NCBI RefSeq assembly: GCF_902859915.1
Contig: NZ_CADIKK010000003.1
Coordinates: 277,359 to 341,358, forward strand
Length of the DNA: 64,000 nt
Reading direction: 5' to 3'
DNA from: Paraburkholderia ultramafica
Lineage (GTDB): Bacteria > Pseudomonadota > Gammaproteobacteria > Burkholderiales > Burkholderiaceae
Shown here: positions 41,855-50,483 of the stretch, in pieces
Numbering within the stretch: the stretch's first letter is position 1
How the letters are laid out: the number at the start of each line of letters is the position of its first letter
Translations under genes and position numbers: made by a program
Notes under the pieces: model-generated
Database searches by the model: none
The model's input: the letters and a program-made list of their open reading frames with translations, nothing else
Told to the model about the DNA's origin: nothing

Positions 41855-43260
41855 TGGGCGCGTCGATTCGCCGGCGCCTCGTGCTGCTGGTGCTCGCCAG
41901 CATCGTGCTGATGTGGGGCATCGCGCTGGTGTCGAGCTATCGTCAGGCCACGCGCGAAGTCGGCGAATGGGAAGAGGCGCGCCTCGCGGAACTCGCGCAG
42001 ATTCTCGCGCTGCTCGATCAGCCCAATCTGACCACGCTCGCCAACGCGCGCATCGACGTGCGCGAAGAAGAAAAAGGCGGCGACCCCGGCGCCAACGATC
42101 TCGATGACGATGACTCGCTGCCGCGGGACGCCCTCTTCCAGGTGCGTAACGCAAACGGCGAAGTGCTCGCGGGCAGCCCGCAACTGCGCACGCTCGACGC
42201 GTGGGACCTGCCGGTGCCGGCCGTCAGCGGCGCGCAGGACATCACGCTGGGCGGCCAGAGGTATCACTCGTTCACGCTGCGCGACACCGCGCTCGGCCAC
42301 ACGGTGCGCGTGTTCGAACCGGCCAATACGCGCAGCGACCTGGTGAGCGGCGTCGCCAGCCGGATCGCGCGCCCCACCCTGATCGCGTTGCCGGTGCTGG
42401 CGCTGCTGGTGTGGTTCAGCATCGGCTGGAGTCTGGCGCCGCTGCAGGTGCTGTCGGGCGCGATCCGCTCGCGCGACATCAACCGGATGGAGCCGGTCGA
42501 CATCGGCCGCGCGCCGCTCGAAGTGCGGCCGCTCGTCGATGCGATCAATCTGATGCTGTCGCGTTTGCTGAATTCGCTGGAGCGTGAACGCGCGTTTACC
42601 GCCGACGCCGCCCATGAGCTGAAGACGCCGCTCGCCGCGATCAAGGTGCAGGCGCAAGTCGCGCTGGCCGAACCGGACATGGCGTTGCAGCGGCTCGCGA
42701 TGGAACGCGTCGTCCAAGGCGTGGATCGCAGTGCGCGGCTCGCGGAGCAGTTACTGCTGCTCGCACGGCTGGACGTGCATGAGAAATTGTCGACGGCGCC
42801 GCTCAAGCCCGCGACCGTGGCGAAGAACACGCTGCTCGCGAACGAACGCAACGCGCAGCAGAAGAACATCAGCGTGATGCTGGTCGGCGACATGCGCGCC
42901 GAGATCAATGCGGAGCCGGTGCTGATCGGCATCCTGCTCGACAATCTGCTCGATAACGCGATCAAGTACGGGCGCACCGGAGGCAGCATCGAAGTCGCGG
43001 TCAAGCATGCCGACGACCGCGTGCAGGTGACCGTGCGCGACGACGGCCCCGGCGTCGCGGCGGACGATCTTGCGCGTCTGACGAACCGCTTTTTCCGCGC
43101 AACCGGCAATCAGGCCACCGGCAGCGGCTTGGGCCTGTCGATCGTCGCGCGCATCGCCGAGCATTTCGGCGCGCGGTTGCGTCTTGGCGCGGGGATCGGC
43201 GAACGGGGTCTTGCGGTCGAGGTATCGTTTCCCGCCTATGCGCAGGCACCAGCGCACTGA
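41851..43260 (+). CDS. Sensor histidine kinase, PmrB/QseC-like
   Basis: A 469-residue kinase: first helix (LVLLVLASIVLMWGIALVSS), periplasmic domain with a very acidic run near residue 85 (DLDDDDSLP) and RVREEEKGG-like charge before it, second helix near 185, HAMP, H-box FTADAAHELKTPLAAIK, N-box LLDNLLDNAIKYG, G-boxes VRDDGPGVA and GSGLGLSIVARIAEHFG. The acidic periplasmic patch could sense cations or cationic peptides, as in PmrB. The start is ATG 41851, with a second ATG next. Confidence 0.92.
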   Translation: MMGASIRRRLVLLVLASIVLMWGIALVSSYRQATREVGEWEEARLAELAQILALLDQPNLTTLANARIDVREEEKGGDPGANDLDDDDSLPRDALFQVRNANGEVLAGSPQLRTLDAWDLPVPAVSGAQDITLGGQRYHSFTLRDTALGHTVRVFEPANTRSDLVSGVASRIARPTLIALPVLALLVWFSIGWSLAPLQVLSGAIRSRDINRMEPVDIGRAPLEVRPLVDAINLMLSRLLNSLERERAFTADAAHELKTPLAAIKVQAQVALAEPDMALQRLAMERVVQGVDRSARLAEQLLLLARLDVHEKLSTAPLKPATVAKNTLLANERNAQQKNISVMLVGDMRAEINAEPVLIGILLDNLLDNAIKYGRTGGSIEVAVKHADDRVQVTVRDDGPGVAADDLARLTNRFFRATGNQATGSGLGLSIVARIAEHFGARLRLGAGIGERGLAVEVSFPAYAQAPAH

Positions 43261-43277
43261 CGCGCTGGCAAGCCGGC

Positions 43278-44321
43278 CTAGTGCCGGCTCGTCTCGCCCA
43301 CGGCGGAGCGTGCTTCGGCACGTTCCACGCGCGCGCCCCGTGGCGCAGGCTCGGGCACGCGATTCGACGACTCGGCGAACTGCCATGCGATCAGCCCGGG
43401 CACGAACATCAGCAGGTCGCGAATCCGCCGCGCGGCGGCCAGCGCCAGACAGGTGGACGGATCGAGGCCGAGCGCGCCGCCGATCAGAATGAAGCCGCCT
43501 TCCTGCACGCCCAGCCCGCCGGGCACGAAGAAAGCCGCGCTGCTGATCGCCTGGATCAATGATTCGATCACGACCGCTTCGACCAGCGTGACCTGCACGC
43601 CGAGGAAATGCAGCGCGAGCCAGATTTCGAGCGACGTCAGGAAGCATTGCAGCGGCTGCCAGAAGAACAGATAGCGCAGCACCACGGCGCGCCGCCGCCA
43701 GATCAGCTTGATCGACTGATCGATCTGCGCCGACTGGCCGACCAGCGTCGCGAGCTTGCCGCTCGTCATGTGATTGAGTGCGCGCGTGACGCGCTCGAAC
43801 GGATTCGCGTGCTGCACCAGCGCGAACAACAGCAGCAGCGGCGCCAGCACCACCACGCCCCACGCCAGTTGCCCGGCGAGCCGCAGCGTGTCGGAGTGCG
43901 CGTGGGCGAACAGGAAACCGATGCCGACCATCGTGAACAGCAGTTGGCTGATCACCGTGAGCTGCATGTCGACGATGATGCTGCCCATCGCTGTCGGCGG
44001 CCGCACGCCCCAACGTTTGAGCATGCGGAACGCCACCACTTCGCCGCCGATCCGCGCGACCGGCAGCATGCTATTGACCGATTCGCGCACCCAGACCACG
44101 TGCAGCATCTGCAGCAGGCTGGGGCGATTCGCGCCGCGAATCAGCGAGCGCCAGTCGCACGCGTTGGCGAGCATCGGCAGCACGTGCGCGAGCGCCGCCA
44201 CCACCAGGCCCGCGCCGGCGGCCCGCAGCGCGCCGAGCACGGCGCCGGGATTGTCCCGCCAGACGAGCCACAGCGACAGCAGCAACCCAACCAGCGCGGC
44301 CACACGGCCGAAGTGCTTCAT
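43278..44321 (-). CDS. hpnL: HpnL-like membrane protein (hopanoid-associated flippase-like)
   Basis: A 347-residue protein with seven to eight hydrophobic segments, of the UPF0104/AglD-MprF-like membrane family. Typical segments are VRESVNSMLPVARIGGEVVA and FFVPGGLGVQEGGFILIGGA (each 20). It may move hopanoids or their precursors. ATG 44321 overlaps the stop of the 43-residue ORF as TGATG; a GTG just before is possible. Last gene of the hpnJ operon. Confidence 0.85.
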   Translation of the reverse strand: MKHFGRVAALVGLLLSLWLVWRDNPGAVLGALRAAGAGLVVAALAHVLPMLANACDWRSLIRGANRPSLLQMLHVVWVRESVNSMLPVARIGGEVVAFRMLKRWGVRPPTAMGSIIVDMQLTVISQLLFTMVGIGFLFAHAHSDTLRLAGQLAWGVVVLAPLLLLFALVQHANPFERVTRALNHMTSGKLATLVGQSAQIDQSIKLIWRRRAVVLRYLFFWQPLQCFLTSLEIWLALHFLGVQVTLVEAVVIESLIQAISSAAFFVPGGLGVQEGGFILIGGALGLDPSTCLALAAARRIRDLLMFVPGLIAWQFAESSNRVPEPAPRGARVERAEARSAVGETSRH

Positions 44322-44452
44322 CACGCGGCCACCTCGCGCGTACGCTGCACCGCCGCGCTCAGAGCCGCGCTCACTACGTCCGTGTTGCCCTCACCCCGCT
44401 GTTCGAAAAAACCGTGCATTATTGCCAACCCAACTTGCCGTTCATCCATCAT
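44321..44452 (-). CDS. 43-residue ORF coupled between hpnI and hpnL
   Basis: From ATG 44452 the ORF reads MMDERQVGLAIMHGFFEQRG and ends AAVQRTREVAA. Its start overlaps the hpnI stop (ATGA) and its stop overlaps the hpnL start (TGATG), so it fills the gap exactly. That arrangement argues for translation. The product is a short soluble amphipathic peptide with no recognisable domain. It could instead be only a coupling device. Confidence 0.55.
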   Translation of the reverse strand: MMDERQVGLAIMHGFFEQRGEGNTDVVSAALSAAVQRTREVAA

Positions 44453-45609
44453 TCATCCTGTGCCGCCGACAACAGACCGTCGCCGTCCACCTTGAAGCTG
44501 AAGCCCCGCCAGGTCACCCGCGATGACCGGAAGCTCGCAACGAAAATCGCAAACGATACGATATCCCATAACGGCAGCAGCCACAGATCGCGGCACGGTT
44601 GCCGCAACGCGCGGTCGGACAGCAACTTCAGCGCGAGCCGCGCGAGCATCGCGGCCAGCGCGAGCGACCATGCCCAGATCGCGCCGGCCGAGAACGCGAT
44701 GGCGAGCAGCGCGAACGCCAGCGGATGAACCAGCGCCGAACCGAGATGGCCGAGCGGATCGATCCGGCGAATCGTGCGGCTCCAGCGCAGCTCATGTACG
44801 ACCAGTTGCGTCGCGCTCGACTCGACGCACGCATGCGAAATCGTGAACGGCGGAATCACCACCTTCTCGCCGTTCATGCGCACCGCCTCGCCGATCGCGT
44901 GATCCTCGGCCAGATGATGGACGAACGGCATGAAGCCGCCGATCTTTTCGAGCGTGGCGCGCCGCATCGCGATGGTCTGCCCGAAGCACGGCCGCGCCAG
45001 CCCGAGCGCGAGGCCGGTCACGACGCCGGGCAGGAACTGGTAGTTGGTGGCCTTGGCCGACAGGCGCGGCCAGAAACCCGGATCGGGTTGTCCGCGATAC
45101 GCGCAGGTGACGAGCCCCACGCCGGGCTTCTGTAATTCGCCGATCACGTTGCTCAGGTAGCTGGGCCCGACGCTCACGTCGCTGTCGGCGAACACCAGCA
45201 CGTCGTGCCGCGCATGCGGCAGCATATTGAGGATGTTGCTGATCTTGCGGTTCGGGCCGTACAGCCGCGCATCGGCCACCACGGTAATGTCCGCTTCCGG
45301 ATGCAGCCGCCGCAGTTCGTCGACGGTTTGCAGCGCGGGGTCGGCCGAGTCGTGCACGCCGAATACGAATTGCACGGGCCCCGGATAGTCCTGCTTACAG
45401 AAACTCGCCAGATTGGCGAGCAGCGCCCACTCCTTGCCGTGCAGCGGTTTGACGATCGTCACCGGCGGAAAGCTGGTCGGCTCGGACACTGGCCGGGCGA
45501 AGAAGCGCCCGATCAGCACGCCGGCCAGCACCGTGTAGCCGATGCCGAACACCGCCGCCGCCGCGCACGCGCAGGCCAGCGTGACGGCGAGCAGGTGCGT
45601 GGCGCTCAC
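44449..45609 (-). CDS. hpnI: Hopanoid glycosyltransferase HpnI
   Basis: A 386-residue membrane GT2 enzyme that transfers N-acetylglucosamine to bacteriohopanetetrol. It has an N-terminal helix, VTIVKPLHGKEWALLANLAS, VLVFADSDVSVG (DxD), HHLAEDHAIGEAVR, HELRWSRTIRRIDPLG and C-terminal helices. It starts with GTG 45609 in a GTGA overlap with hpnJ. Adjacent to hpnJ, it is the better candidate for the classical HpnI than the copy at 39-40 kb. Confidence 0.88.
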   Translation of the reverse strand: MSATHLLAVTLACACAAAAVFGIGYTVLAGVLIGRFFARPVSEPTSFPPVTIVKPLHGKEWALLANLASFCKQDYPGPVQFVFGVHDSADPALQTVDELRRLHPEADITVVADARLYGPNRKISNILNMLPHARHDVLVFADSDVSVGPSYLSNVIGELQKPGVGLVTCAYRGQPDPGFWPRLSAKATNYQFLPGVVTGLALGLARPCFGQTIAMRRATLEKIGGFMPFVHHLAEDHAIGEAVRMNGEKVVIPPFTISHACVESSATQLVVHELRWSRTIRRIDPLGHLGSALVHPLAFALLAIAFSAGAIWAWSLALAAMLARLALKLLSDRALRQPCRDLWLLPLWDIVSFAIFVASFRSSRVTWRGFSFKVDGDGLLSAAQDE

Positions 45610-47027
45610 GCCTGGTGGGCGCGCAGGAAGCGGAAGAACTCGACGCCTTCACGCAAGCGCCGTTTCATCATGTCCCAGCTCGTCAGCATCTCGCGCAGGA
45701 TTTCCCAGATCTTCGACGGGCGGAAATAGAAGCGCTTGTAGAAGTTTTCGAGCTGGTGGTACATCTCGTCGCGCGACAGGTGCGGATAGCCGATCGCCGC
45801 CAGTTGCACCCCTTCCTTGCTGACGAGATTGATGACCTTGTTCTCCGCGAGCCAGCCGTTCTCGACCGCCTGGTTGTAAAGCGTGGTGCCGGGATACGGT
45901 GCGGCGAGCGACACCTGGATCGTCAGCGGATTGATCTCTTTCGCGTACTCGATGGTCTTCTGAATCGTTTCCGGCGTCTCGCCCGGCAAGCCCAGAATGA
46001 AGGTGCCGTGAACCTTGATGCCGAGCGTGCGGCAGTCTTTCGCGAAGCGCCGCGCGATGTCGGTGCGCAAGCCCTTCTTGACGTTCAGCAGGATCTGGTC
46101 GTCGCCGGACTCATAGCCGACGAGCAGCAGGCGCAAGCCGTTTTCCTTCATGATCTTCAGCGTCGCGAAAGGCACGTTCGCCTTCGCGTTGCACGACCAC
46201 GTCACCCCCAGCTTGCCCATGCCTCGCGCAATTTCTTCCGCGCGCGGCTTGAAGTCGGTGAACGTGTCGTCGTCGAACATGATCTCCTTGACTTCCGGCA
46301 TGTTGTCGCGAATCCATTTGACCTCTTCGAGCACGTTCTCGACCGAACGCACCCGATAGCGGTGACCGCCGACGGTTTGCGGCCACAGGCAGAACGTGCA
46401 CTTCGAGCGACAGCCGCGGCCCGTGTAGAGCGAGACGTACGGATGCTTCAGGTAGCCGTTGAAGTAGTTTTCGATCGTCAGATCGCGCTTGTAGACCGGC
46501 GCGACGAACGGCAGCTCGTCCATGTTTTCGAGGATCGGGCGTGCCTCGTTGTGTTCGATCGAGCCGTCCGCCGCGCGATAGCTCAAGCCCTTGATCTGCG
46601 CGAACGGAACGCCTTCGGAGATTTCCTTGCAGGTGAAATCGAATTCTTCGCGGCAGACAAAATCGATCGCCTCGGTCGCGGCGAGCGAGTTGTGCGGATC
46701 GACCGCCACCTTGGCGCCGACCATGCCGAGCAGGATCGACGGCTTGCGTTGCTTCAACTCCTGCGCAAACAGCGCGTCGGTGGGAAAGGACGGTGTGCTG
46801 GTGTGAATGACGACGAGATCATATTGCTGCGCGAGCTCGAGCGTGTCGTTCACCGACGCGCCGTTGGCAGTTGCGTCGAACACGCGGCTGTCGGGGATGA
46901 GTGCGGCCGGCTGCGCGAGCCACGTCGGATACCAGAACGAGCGGACTTCACGCTTGGCCTGATAGCGCGAACCCGCGCCGCCATCGAAACCGTCGTATGA
47001 CGGAGCCTGCAAGAACAGAGTTTTCAT
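45606..47027 (-). CDS. hpnJ: Hopanoid radical-SAM protein HpnJ
   Basis: Converts the hopanoid-linked glucosamine to the cyclitol ether (ring contraction). The 473 residues have an N-terminal B12-binding-like domain (MKTLFLQAPSYDGFDGGAGS) and the radical-SAM CxxxCxxC motif in GRGCRSKCTFCLWPQTVGG, followed by MFDDDTFTD and FILGLPGET. ATG 47027 has GGAG upstream. First gene of hpnJ-hpnI-smORF-hpnL; an OmpR-type box lies 108 bases upstream. Confidence 0.93.
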   Translation of the reverse strand: MKTLFLQAPSYDGFDGGAGSRYQAKREVRSFWYPTWLAQPAALIPDSRVFDATANGASVNDTLELAQQYDLVVIHTSTPSFPTDALFAQELKQRKPSILLGMVGAKVAVDPHNSLAATEAIDFVCREEFDFTCKEISEGVPFAQIKGLSYRAADGSIEHNEARPILENMDELPFVAPVYKRDLTIENYFNGYLKHPYVSLYTGRGCRSKCTFCLWPQTVGGHRYRVRSVENVLEEVKWIRDNMPEVKEIMFDDDTFTDFKPRAEEIARGMGKLGVTWSCNAKANVPFATLKIMKENGLRLLLVGYESGDDQILLNVKKGLRTDIARRFAKDCRTLGIKVHGTFILGLPGETPETIQKTIEYAKEINPLTIQVSLAAPYPGTTLYNQAVENGWLAENKVINLVSKEGVQLAAIGYPHLSRDEMYHQLENFYKRFYFRPSKIWEILREMLTSWDMMKRRLREGVEFFRFLRAHQA

Positions 47028-47134
47028 GGGGACTCCAGCAAGCCTGAGCGGCGTTTTCAATTTTCTGTCGGGAAACTATCGGAACCATTGCTCGCGGCGT
47101 GGCGAGTAAGTGGCGCAAATGGTACGGAGCAAAG

Positions 47135-47151
47135 CTGAAGGAAACCTGAAG
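47135..47151 (+). promoter_or_regulatory. PmrA/OmpR-type direct repeat upstream of hpnJ
   Basis: CTGAAGGAAACCTGAAG: two perfect CTGAAG half-sites 11 bases apart. It matches the box at 41058-41074 in 15 of 17 positions, and the two sites share the GAAWC spacer. It lies upstream of the minus-strand hpnJ promoter. Confidence 0.6.
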
Positions 47152-47274
47152 GATAATACTGCGTTCCCGCTGCCAGCGGCATTGTTCTTATCTTTAGTTT
47201 CGAGCGGCGAGCGCTTGTCTTTCAGATATGTTAGATGGATTGGAATGCGCGGTGATACGCGTGCTGTCTCTGGC

Positions 47275-47667
47275 TCAGCGGACAATATGTCTTGCCCAAT
47301 CGAGCCAGCCAAGATTGAGGGCAGCGTTTACCACTACGCCGAGTGCCGAGGCGATCGCCGCGATCATGGTCCAGAACGCCGAGCGCCGTGCGCTCAGCGC
47401 CGACGTATGCGCGGCCGTGGCCGCATCGCGCGATGCGCTCGCCGCCGCTTGCGCGAGATGCGACGACGACTCCATCTGCGCGAGCGACTTCAGCGCGAAG
47501 CCGCGCTCTTCGTCGTGCGCGGCCGTTCGCGCCTGGAGATCCTTTTCGAACAGATAGCGATGGCAGAACGGCGTGAGCGGATGATCGGGGTTCTGCGCGG
47601 CGAAGAACCTCGCATAAGGTTCGCCACCGTTATCGGTTATCTCCTTGTATGCGCTGTCCTTGTTCAC
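47275..47667 (-). CDS. Small single-helix membrane protein, unknown
   Basis: A 130-residue protein from GTG 47667 (GAGGA upstream). The N-terminal half is polar (KEITDNGGEPYARFFAAQNP, FCHRYLFEKDLQA), then a helical/coiled stretch rich in Ala, then one membrane helix near the end (FWTMIAAIASALGVVVNAAL). Type and topology suggest a membrane-anchored helical rod. No family recognised. Confidence 0.65.
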   Translation of the reverse strand: MNKDSAYKEITDNGGEPYARFFAAQNPDHPLTPFCHRYLFEKDLQARTAAHDEERGFALKSLAQMESSSHLAQAAASASRDAATAAHTSALSARRSAFWTMIAAIASALGVVVNAALNLGWLDWARHIVR

Positions 47668-47807
47668 TAATTCCTCGCTTTTCGGCAGGCCGCGCCGCGC
47701 CGGCGCTTGACATGATCGTGCCACATTCGCGGTACAGGACGCCCGAGTCAAGAGCGGGACCCGTGGTTGTAGAATGGCCGGACTCACCTCGACCCAGCGC
47801 GTGACCC

Positions 47808-48467
47808 ATGGGCAAACATAAATACGCGGTTGTGGGGCTCGGCGCCTTTGGCAGCACGGTGGCCCGAGAGCTCGAAAGTCTGGGCAACGAAGTCCTCGGC
47901 ATCGACGAAGACGAGGCCCGGGTCAATCCTGTCGCCGATGAGATATCGCACGCTGTCATCGGCGACGGTCGCGACGAACGGACCCTTCGCAATCTCGGGC
48001 TCGCCGAATATGACGGCGTGGTCGTCGCAATCGGCGAGGATCTTGAATCCAGCATTCTCTGTACGCTGGCGCTGAAGAACCTCGGGGTGCAGCAGGTCTG
48101 GGTCAAAGCCACCTCACCGGCACACCACCTCATTCTCGAGAAGCTGGGCGCCGATCGCATCGTCAACCCCGAGCACCATGTCGGCGTGCATGTCGCCCGC
48201 ACCATGATCTACCCGCATGTACTCGACTACATAGCGCTGGGTGACGATGATTACGTGGTGGAATTCGAAGTTCCCGAGCAGCTCGACAGGCATTCGGTGA
48301 GCGAATTGCAGTTACAGGAACGCTACGGCATCGAGGTGCTGGCTTTCAAGCGTGCAGGCAGCGTGTCGACCCGTGCCGGGGCGGATCTTCTGTTGTCGCG
48401 CGACGACCGGCTAGTGTTGCTCGGACGCATAGCCGCGCTGCGGCGTTTCTCACGGGAGAAGCTTTGA
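47808..48467 (+). CDS. ktrA: Potassium uptake regulator KtrA (RCK/TrkA-N)
   Basis: A 219-residue cytosolic gating ring subunit. The TrkA-N Rossmann domain has VVGLGAFGSTVARELE and the acidic GIDEDE, followed by TRNLGL-like and AIGEDLESSIL; a C-terminal RCK-C domain begins near 140. It binds nucleotides and controls KtrB, the next gene, with which it overlaps by four bases. Confidence 0.92.
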   Translation: MGKHKYAVVGLGAFGSTVARELESLGNEVLGIDEDEARVNPVADEISHAVIGDGRDERTLRNLGLAEYDGVVVAIGEDLESSILCTLALKNLGVQQVWVKATSPAHHLILEKLGADRIVNPEHHVGVHVARTMIYPHVLDYIALGDDDYVVEFEVPEQLDRHSVSELQLQERYGIEVLAFKRAGSVSTRAGADLLLSRDDRLVLLGRIAALRRFSREKL

Positions 48468-49822
48468 AGCATTGGTCTTTTCATTCGCCATGGGGGACCC
48501 GCGCGTCATCGATCCTTCGTCTGCCACCGACCGTGGTATTAGCCCTGGTGTTCGCTGGGCTCATCATTGCCGGCGCGGCGATCCTGAGTTTGCCGATCTC
48601 GGCCACACAGCCCCTGCGCTGGATTGACGCGTTGTTTATGGCGACATCCGCCGTGACGGTAACAGGACTTAGTGTCATCGATGTCGGAACGGGGCTCACC
48701 CGTTTCGGGCAGGTGGTTCTGCTGGTCCTGATCCAGCTCGGCGGGCTTGGCATGATGACCTTTACCGTGATGGTCCTGTCGTTGCTGGGGTTGCGCCTGA
48801 GCATCCGCCAGCAGATGCTGCTTAAAGAGGATCTGAATCAAACCTCGCTGGGGGACCTGATGCGGCTGGTGCGAATGATCGCCGGCGTCGTGGCCATCAT
48901 GGAAGCCATCGGGACCGTGTTGCTTGCGGCGCGCTTCGTGCCGCCATTCGGCTGGTCCGAGGGCTTGTTTTGCGCGTTGTTTCACGCGATTTCCGCATTC
49001 AATAACGCCGGCTTTTCTCTGTTCCCGGATAGTTGGACACGCTGGGCGACCGACTGGTGGAGCAATCTGGTGATTACCGCGCTGGTCATCGTCGGCGGTC
49101 TTGGCTTCAGCGTTCTGGATGATCTGCGCGCGCGTCGCCGCTGGACCTACCTCAGCCTGCACAGCCGGCTCACGCTGGCCGGTACGGCAGTGCTGCTGGC
49201 TCTGGGGTTCGTCGGCTTCGCGCTACTGGAGTGGCACAACCCGAAGACGCTGGGTTTGCAGGCGAGCGTCGCCAATCGGCTGCTGGCGTCTTTTTTTCAA
49301 TCGGCGATGACGCGCTCGGGCGGGTTCAATACGATCGACATCGCATCGCTCCATGACAGCACAACGCTACTGTTTGTCGGCCTGATGTTTATCGGCGGCG
49401 GAAGCACGTCGAATGCCGGCGGCATCAAGGTCAGCTCTTTCATGGTGCTCGCAATCGTGACGTGGGCGTTCCTGCGAAAATCGGACTCCCCGAGCGCCTT
49501 CGGCCGGACGATCCCCACGGCCGACGTTCTCAAAGTTCTAGCCTTGTGTTTTATCAGTTCAAGCATCGTTGTATTTGGCACCTTCGCACTCACCGTGATT
49601 CAGACCCAGCCATTTCTCGATCTGCTATTCGAAACCGTCTCCGCACTTGCGACGGTAGGGTTATCCCGAGGCATCACTGGCGAACTGCATGACCCCGCAA
49701 GAATGATCGTGACTGTGATGATGTTCATTGGACGCATTGGCCCGCTCACACTGGGTCTGACGCTGGCGCGCAACATGGCAAGCCGCTTGCGCTATCCTGA
49801 AGGCCGGGTGTACCTGGGCTGA
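48464..49822 (+). CDS. ktrB: Potassium channel/transporter KtrB
   Basis: A 452-residue membrane protein of the Trk/Ktr/HKT family with four pore repeats. Selectivity segments such as ATSAVTVTGLSVIDVG, HAISAFNNAGFSLFPDSW, AMTRSGGFNTIDIA and ETVSALATVGLSRGIT are visible, each with the key Gly. It begins with TTG 48464 inside the ktrA stop (TTGA), a rare start that probably lowers or couples its translation. Confidence 0.92.
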   Translation: MKHWSFHSPWGTRASSILRLPPTVVLALVFAGLIIAGAAILSLPISATQPLRWIDALFMATSAVTVTGLSVIDVGTGLTRFGQVVLLVLIQLGGLGMMTFTVMVLSLLGLRLSIRQQMLLKEDLNQTSLGDLMRLVRMIAGVVAIMEAIGTVLLAARFVPPFGWSEGLFCALFHAISAFNNAGFSLFPDSWTRWATDWWSNLVITALVIVGGLGFSVLDDLRARRRWTYLSLHSRLTLAGTAVLLALGFVGFALLEWHNPKTLGLQASVANRLLASFFQSAMTRSGGFNTIDIASLHDSTTLLFVGLMFIGGGSTSNAGGIKVSSFMVLAIVTWAFLRKSDSPSAFGRTIPTADVLKVLALCFISSSIVVFGTFALTVIQTQPFLDLLFETVSALATVGLSRGITGELHDPARMIVTVMMFIGRIGPLTLGLTLARNMASRLRYPEGRVYLG

Positions 49823-49899
49823 GGCGATTGGCCTCGCCGCGTCGACCCGACGCAGCCGGCCCCACGCCACGCGGCGTACGAACCGGCCACCCTGCTCCT

Positions 49900-50103
49900 T
49901 CAAACCGGCTTGATATCCGCCGCTTGCTTACCCTTCGGCCCCTGCTTGATTTCAAAGCTGACCTTCTGGTTTTCCTGCAACGACTTGAAGCCCTCGGAGC
50001 GAATCTCCGAGAAATGGGCGAACAGATCTTCGCCACCGTCATCGGGTGTGATGAAGCCGAAGCCCTTCGCGTCGTTAAACCACTTCACTGTACCGGTTGG
50101 CAT
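49900..50103 (-). CDS. cspA: Cold-shock protein CspA family
   Basis: A 67-residue OB-fold RNA chaperone: [20 protein letters not shown] with RNP1, DLFAHFSEI with RNP2. The start is ATG 50103, though the frame is open for 33 codons upstream. The 380-base gap to the next plus-strand gene at 50484 should contain the csp 5' leader; I see no further gene there. Confidence 0.95.
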   Translation of the reverse strand: MPTGTVKWFNDAKGFGFITPDDGGEDLFAHFSEIRSEGFKSLQENQKVSFEIKQGPKGKQAADIKPV

Positions 50104-50483
50104 GTCGATTCCTCGTGCATCTGGGTTGATCAGGCTGTATTCACCGTCTTTGGCCTGCCGCTTGCGAACCTTGCCGCGCGCTGATTTTGCCGGCGTCAGC
50201 ACAGTTCACGGCGGCTGGCCCGCGCCGGTTCCTGCCACTGCTGCTTGACTTTACGCCTGTTTGCGCGTCGCCGCTTCGACAGATTTTGTGTCGCCGCGAC
50301 TGCCGCGCCGCAAGCCGCGTGCCGCGCGCCGGAGTCGGGCGGAGACCGGGCCGGCCGCCGATGCGATCGCGCGCAATCAGATAAGATGATTGCTATCGGC
50401 AGTCCATCCATGGCTGCGCAGGTCCGGATTCGTTGCTCCGCGACCGCGCGGCCTGTCGTTTATTCCACTTACAGGAACCCAGC

